Assembly (NCBI GenBank): GCA_041623475.1
Contig: JBFJWU010000187.1
Span: 1-6,853, forward strand
Direction of reading: 5' to 3'
Origin: JBFJWU01 sp041623475 [NCBI: bacterium]
Lineage (GTDB): Bacteria > J088
DNA: 6,853 nucleotides
A program made the position numbers and the translations under genes. This document shows positions 4,162 through 6,853 of the stretch, piece after piece. The stretch's first letter is position 1. Each line of letters begins with the position of its first letter. Under the pieces are notes generated by a model, which saw nothing but the letters and a program-made list of their open reading frames with translations, was not told where the DNA came from and did no database searches.

Positions 4162-6853
4162 AACGAAACGCTGTCCCAGCTATCCGAAGGCCTCCAGGAG
4201 TTGGACGAACAGGGATTCCTGATCGAAAACCTGCGGGCCTCGATGCTGATCGAGGGTCCCAATTCGGTCCGCGCCGGGCAACCGGTCACGCTGACCGCGT
4301 CCTTTGATGACGTATCCGTGATCGAGCCATTCGTTGATCTTGACGGTGAGCAACTGACGGTCAAGTGGGACCAGGTGGCAGGTTCACCGGTCGCGATCAC
4401 GTCGGATTCGGTCCTGACCATTGAATTCACGGCGCCATTGGCCAATGAGATCATTGCCTTTACCATCCATGCCAACGACCGCCGCGAAGACGGCCCCAAG
4501 GCGGTCCATGAAATTGTTGTTGTCTATGACCAGAAACCTGTCGCCTATGCGGGCCTGGACCAGACCGTCAATGTCGGGGCCTTCGTCACACTCAATGCCG
4601 CCGGCTCACGGGATCCCGAGAGCGGGGCCATTGAATACCAATGGACCCAGGTCGACGGCCCGGCGGTTGAACTGGATACGATCGAGGCACTCGCCGAATT
4701 TGACGCTCCGGACGTTGTCACTGAATTGACCTTCAGCCTGCGAGTGACGGATGGTGTCAGCTGGAGCCTGCCGGACCTGGTTCGTGTTTTTACCAACCAG
4801 GGGCCAACCAGCAATGCCGGACCCGAGCAGACGGTCGCCGGTGGCGACGTTGTAACACTGGACGCGTCCGGATCATTTGATCCTGACGGCGATGACATCA
4901 CATACAAGTGGGAGCAGATTTCCGGCGACACGGTGGTCCTCAGCGATGCCCGTGCCCGGCAACCGACATTTGTCGCCCCCAGTCGAGGACAGACGCTGCT
5001 GTTTCGCATGGTCGCCAGCGATGGTAAGAGCAACGATGGCGGTGATGTGGCCCAGGTCAATATCCGCAACATCCCTGTTGCCGAGGCCGGCGACAACCAG
5101 ACCATTGTCAATGGCGATGATGTCCTGCTGGTCGGTTCCGGCATCGACAGCGACGGTAACCCGGCCAACAAGTTTGCCTGGCACGTCGAATCAGCGCCGG
5201 CAGGTGCCACGTGGGCACTGGTCGGGGCCAACACATCCAACCTGACCTTTTCCCCCCTGGGGCCTGGTTTCTATCAACTGGGCCTGCAAGCCTCGATCGA
5301 TGACCTGGTCGGGACAACCGATTTTGTTGTCGTCGAAGTCCTCAACCGCCCGCCAGCGGTCACCCCGGGACCGGACGTCACAGTCACCAATACCCAGCCG
5401 GCCAGCGTATTTGTCACAACATCGGATCCTGACGGTGATTCGATGACCGTCCGTTGGGAAGTCGAAAGCGCACCACTGGGTGCGACATTCACCTGGGACG
5501 ATAATACGATCCTCAACCCGACCTTTACACCCAATGGACGCGGGACCTATGTCCTGCGCGCCGACGTCACCGACAGCAATGGTGGCCTGACGTCAGCAAG
5601 AGTCTATGTCCAGGCCGCCAACAACGCACCGACATTGATCGGCAGCCCAGTCACGGCGTTTTCGGTACCCAACGGCCAGGACCTGTTTATCCAACTGCCG
5701 GCGCAGGACACGGATGGCGACTCGCTGACGTACATTTGGCTGTTCCCGGATTCACAGGTGACGGTCCTCTCCGGCCAGTCGACCTTTGCCATCGAACTGC
5801 GTACATCGGCGGCTGGCAACTACGGTGGCCAACTTTTGATCTCGGACGGCTCGGCCAGCACCGTGATTGACATCCAGATTGAATCGACCAACAATGCACC
5901 GACAGCCACGGTGGATGACGCCGAATTGACGACCGAAAACGGCAAACTGGTAACGCTGTCGGGTTCGATTTCCGACCCTGATGGTGATCCGGCATCTGCC
6001 TATATCTGGGAGGTGGTCAATGCCCCGGGCGCGGCCACATACGTCATTTCAACAACGACCGCGTCGGGCATCGCTGAATTCACCCCCTACGGGATCGGCA
6101 CATACGACCTGCGTTTTGCCGTTTCAGACGGCCAGGCCCAGAGCAGTTGGGTTAATGTTGAGGTTGAATCGTTCAACCGCGCACCTACCCTGTCCGGCAC
6201 TGCCCTGTACAACACCAATAACGGCCAGTCCGTCCAGTTGACGGCCATCTATTCTGATCCGGACGGGGACCCGCTGGATTCAGTCAGTTGGTCTGTTCTG
6301 TCCGTACCCAGCGGTGCACTGTACGCGATCAGCCAGGAAACGACATTGACCCCATGGTTTACGCCCCAGGGACGAGGCACGTACCAGCTACAGGCGGATG
6401 TTTCAGACGGGAACGGTGGAGCCGCATCAAAAGTATTCAGTGTCGTCGCCTTGAACTCAATTCCGTCGGTCGTTGTATCTGGTTTCCAGGGCCAAAATCT
6501 GGCTGGCACGATTATCGAAGCCACGGGAACAGACGCGGACGGCGACAGCCTGACCTATTTCTGGTCAGTCGCATCGACGCCGCCGGGTGCAAGCCCCGTC
6601 CTGGTTGGTGCCAACAGTTCGCAACCGACCATCACACCGGACAAGGTTGGGATCTATAACCTGGACGTTTACGTCAATGACGGACTAGCCAACAGTGCCG
6701 TCACGACGATGGTCTTTACGGCGCTGAATAATCCACCGGTGGCCAATGCCGGCTTTGACCAATCGGGGCTCAGTGGCGGCGAGTCAACCGTTCTCAACGG
6801 GACGCTTAGCAACGATCCCGATGGCGACACCATTGATCGCTGGCGGTGGACCC
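4099..6853 (+). CDS. Giant lipoprotein with at least ten tandem Ig-like (PKD/K319L-type) domains, 3' end missing
   Basis: The frame runs without a stop from ATG 4099 to the window edge (918 codons). Residues 1-21 are a lipoprotein signal peptide: Arg4 and Arg6, hydrophobic stretch 7-17, lipobox TTAC with Cys21. Asn22 follows the cysteine, which in well-studied Gram-negatives is compatible with outer-membrane sorting. After a short helical linker (about 22-54) come ten domains, one every 89-94 residues. Each has a VTLxAxGSxDPDGDxLTYxW-like core and most end in an N-x-x-P linker. Domains 2, 3 and 10 carry the AGxDQT- or AGxEQT-type opening typical of PKD/K319L-like domains. The family builds extended stalks in surface and adhesion proteins; no catalytic domain is visible. 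The true length, and what the stalk carries, lie beyond the window. A dedicated promoter and strong ribosome binding site precede it. Envelope location is well supported; ligand and role are unknown. Confidence 0.92.
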   Translation, partial: MNIRFRLSAVVVCLALFTTACNETLSQLSEGLQELDEQGFLIENLRASMLIEGPNSVRAGQPVTLTASFDDVSVIEPFVDLDGEQLTVKWDQVAGSPVAITSDSVLTIEFTAPLANEIIAFTIHANDRREDGPKAVHEIVVVYDQKPVAYAGLDQTVNVGAFVTLNAAGSRDPESGAIEYQWTQVDGPAVELDTIEALAEFDAPDVVTELTFSLRVTDGVSWSLPDLVRVFTNQGPTSNAGPEQTVAGGDVVTLDASGSFDPDGDDITYKWEQISGDTVVLSDARARQPTFVAPSRGQTLLFRMVASDGKSNDGGDVAQVNIRNIPVAEAGDNQTIVNGDDVLLVGSGIDSDGNPANKFAWHVESAPAGATWALVGANTSNLTFSPLGPGFYQLGLQASIDDLVGTTDFVVVEVLNRPPAVTPGPDVTVTNTQPASVFVTTSDPDGDSMTVRWEVESAPLGATFTWDDNTILNPTFTPNGRGTYVLRADVTDSNGGLTSARVYVQAANNAPTLIGSPVTAFSVPNGQDLFIQLPAQDTDGDSLTYIWLFPDSQVTVLSGQSTFAIELRTSAAGNYGGQLLISDGSASTVIDIQIESTNNAPTATVDDAELTTENGKLVTLSGSISDPDGDPASAYIWEVVNAPGAATYVISTTTASGIAEFTPYGIGTYDLRFAVSDGQAQSSWVNVEVESFNRAPTLSGTALYNTNNGQSVQLTAIYSDPDGDPLDSVSWSVLSVPSGALYAISQETTLTPWFTPQGRGTYQLQADVSDGNGGAASKVFSVVALNSIPSVVVSGFQGQNLAGTIIEATGTDADGDSLTYFWSVASTPPGASPVLVGANSSQPTITPDKVGIYNLDVYVNDGLANSAVTTMVFTALNNPPVANAGFDQSGLSGGESTVLNGTLSNDPDGDTIDRWRWT
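4264..6853 (+). repeat. Ten tandem Ig-like domains, 89-94 residue period
   Basis: The D-x-D/E-x-(D/E/G/N) loop in each domain begins at codons 4336, 4612, 4879, 5146, 5425, 5707, 5974, 6256, 6532 and 6814. Spacings are 267-282 bases. Loop versions are DLDGE, DPESG, DPDGD, DSDGN, DPDGD, DTDGD, DPDGD, DPDGD, DADGD and DPDGD. Domains 4, 5, 7, 8 and 9 share a W-x-V-x-(S/N)-x-P-x-(G)A strand; domains 1-3 use W-x-Q-(V/I)-x-G instead. Domain 1 is the most degenerate and domain 10 is cut by the window edge. DNA identity between units is low at third codon positions, so the domains have been diverging for a long time. Confidence 0.85.

Noticed and set aside
4545-5240. Long antisense open frame opposite the lipoprotein gene (others at 1141-1713 and 2808-3377)
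   Set aside because: Their translations show no recognisable family and lie opposite regular, conserved domains on the plus strand. They are shadows of codon bias in GC-rich coding DNA.

Overview
The window holds four same-strand protein-coding genes on moderately GC-rich DNA (roughly 55-60% G+C by eye). It suggests a Gram-negative bacterium, most plausibly a gammaproteobacterium. The grounds are a lipobox lipoprotein signal peptide, strong GGAGG-type ribosome binding sites, a TfoX N-terminal domain gene, and large extracytoplasmic repeat proteins. There is no rRNA, tRNA or other taxonomic marker, so this placement is an inference. No CRISPR array, phage gene, insertion sequence, integrase or tRNA was seen.

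Layout. (1) 1-2682: the 3' part of a large extracytoplasmic protein. It has the end of an Ig-like domain, one fibronectin-III-like domain, an unassigned region of about 100 residues, then 14 tandem repeats of about 47 residues that look like beta-propeller blades (14 = 2 x 7). (2) 2683-2771: an 89-base gap with a weak candidate promoter and a strong Shine-Dalgarno. (3) 2772-3641: a short-chain dehydrogenase/reductase resembling peroxisomal trans-2-enoyl-CoA reductase (PECR), without the usual Ser-Tyr-Lys active-site residues. (4) 3659-3988: a small stand-alone TfoX N-terminal domain protein, 17 bases behind the reductase and very likely co-transcribed with it. (5) 3989-4098: a 110-base gap with a good sigma70-type promoter and a strong Shine-Dalgarno. 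(6) 4099-6853: the 5' part of a giant lipoprotein with at least ten Ig-like (PKD / K319L-type) domains in tandem, one every 89-94 residues. It is still open at the window edge.

How they fit together. The two outer genes encode envelope or secreted proteins built from repeats, most simply read as adhesion or binding proteins: a propeller head on Ig/FN3 domains, and a lipid-anchored Ig-like stalk. The two middle genes encode cytoplasmic proteins, a probable NADP(H)-dependent reductase of acyl-CoA or terpenoid-type substrates and a small protein of unknown role. Nothing in the sequence links the middle pair functionally to the flanking genes; they may only be neighbours. The most unusual signals are the 14-repeat double propeller with its Cys-Cys pairs, the reductase with a rebuilt active site, and a possible three-domain higher-order period in the lipoprotein.
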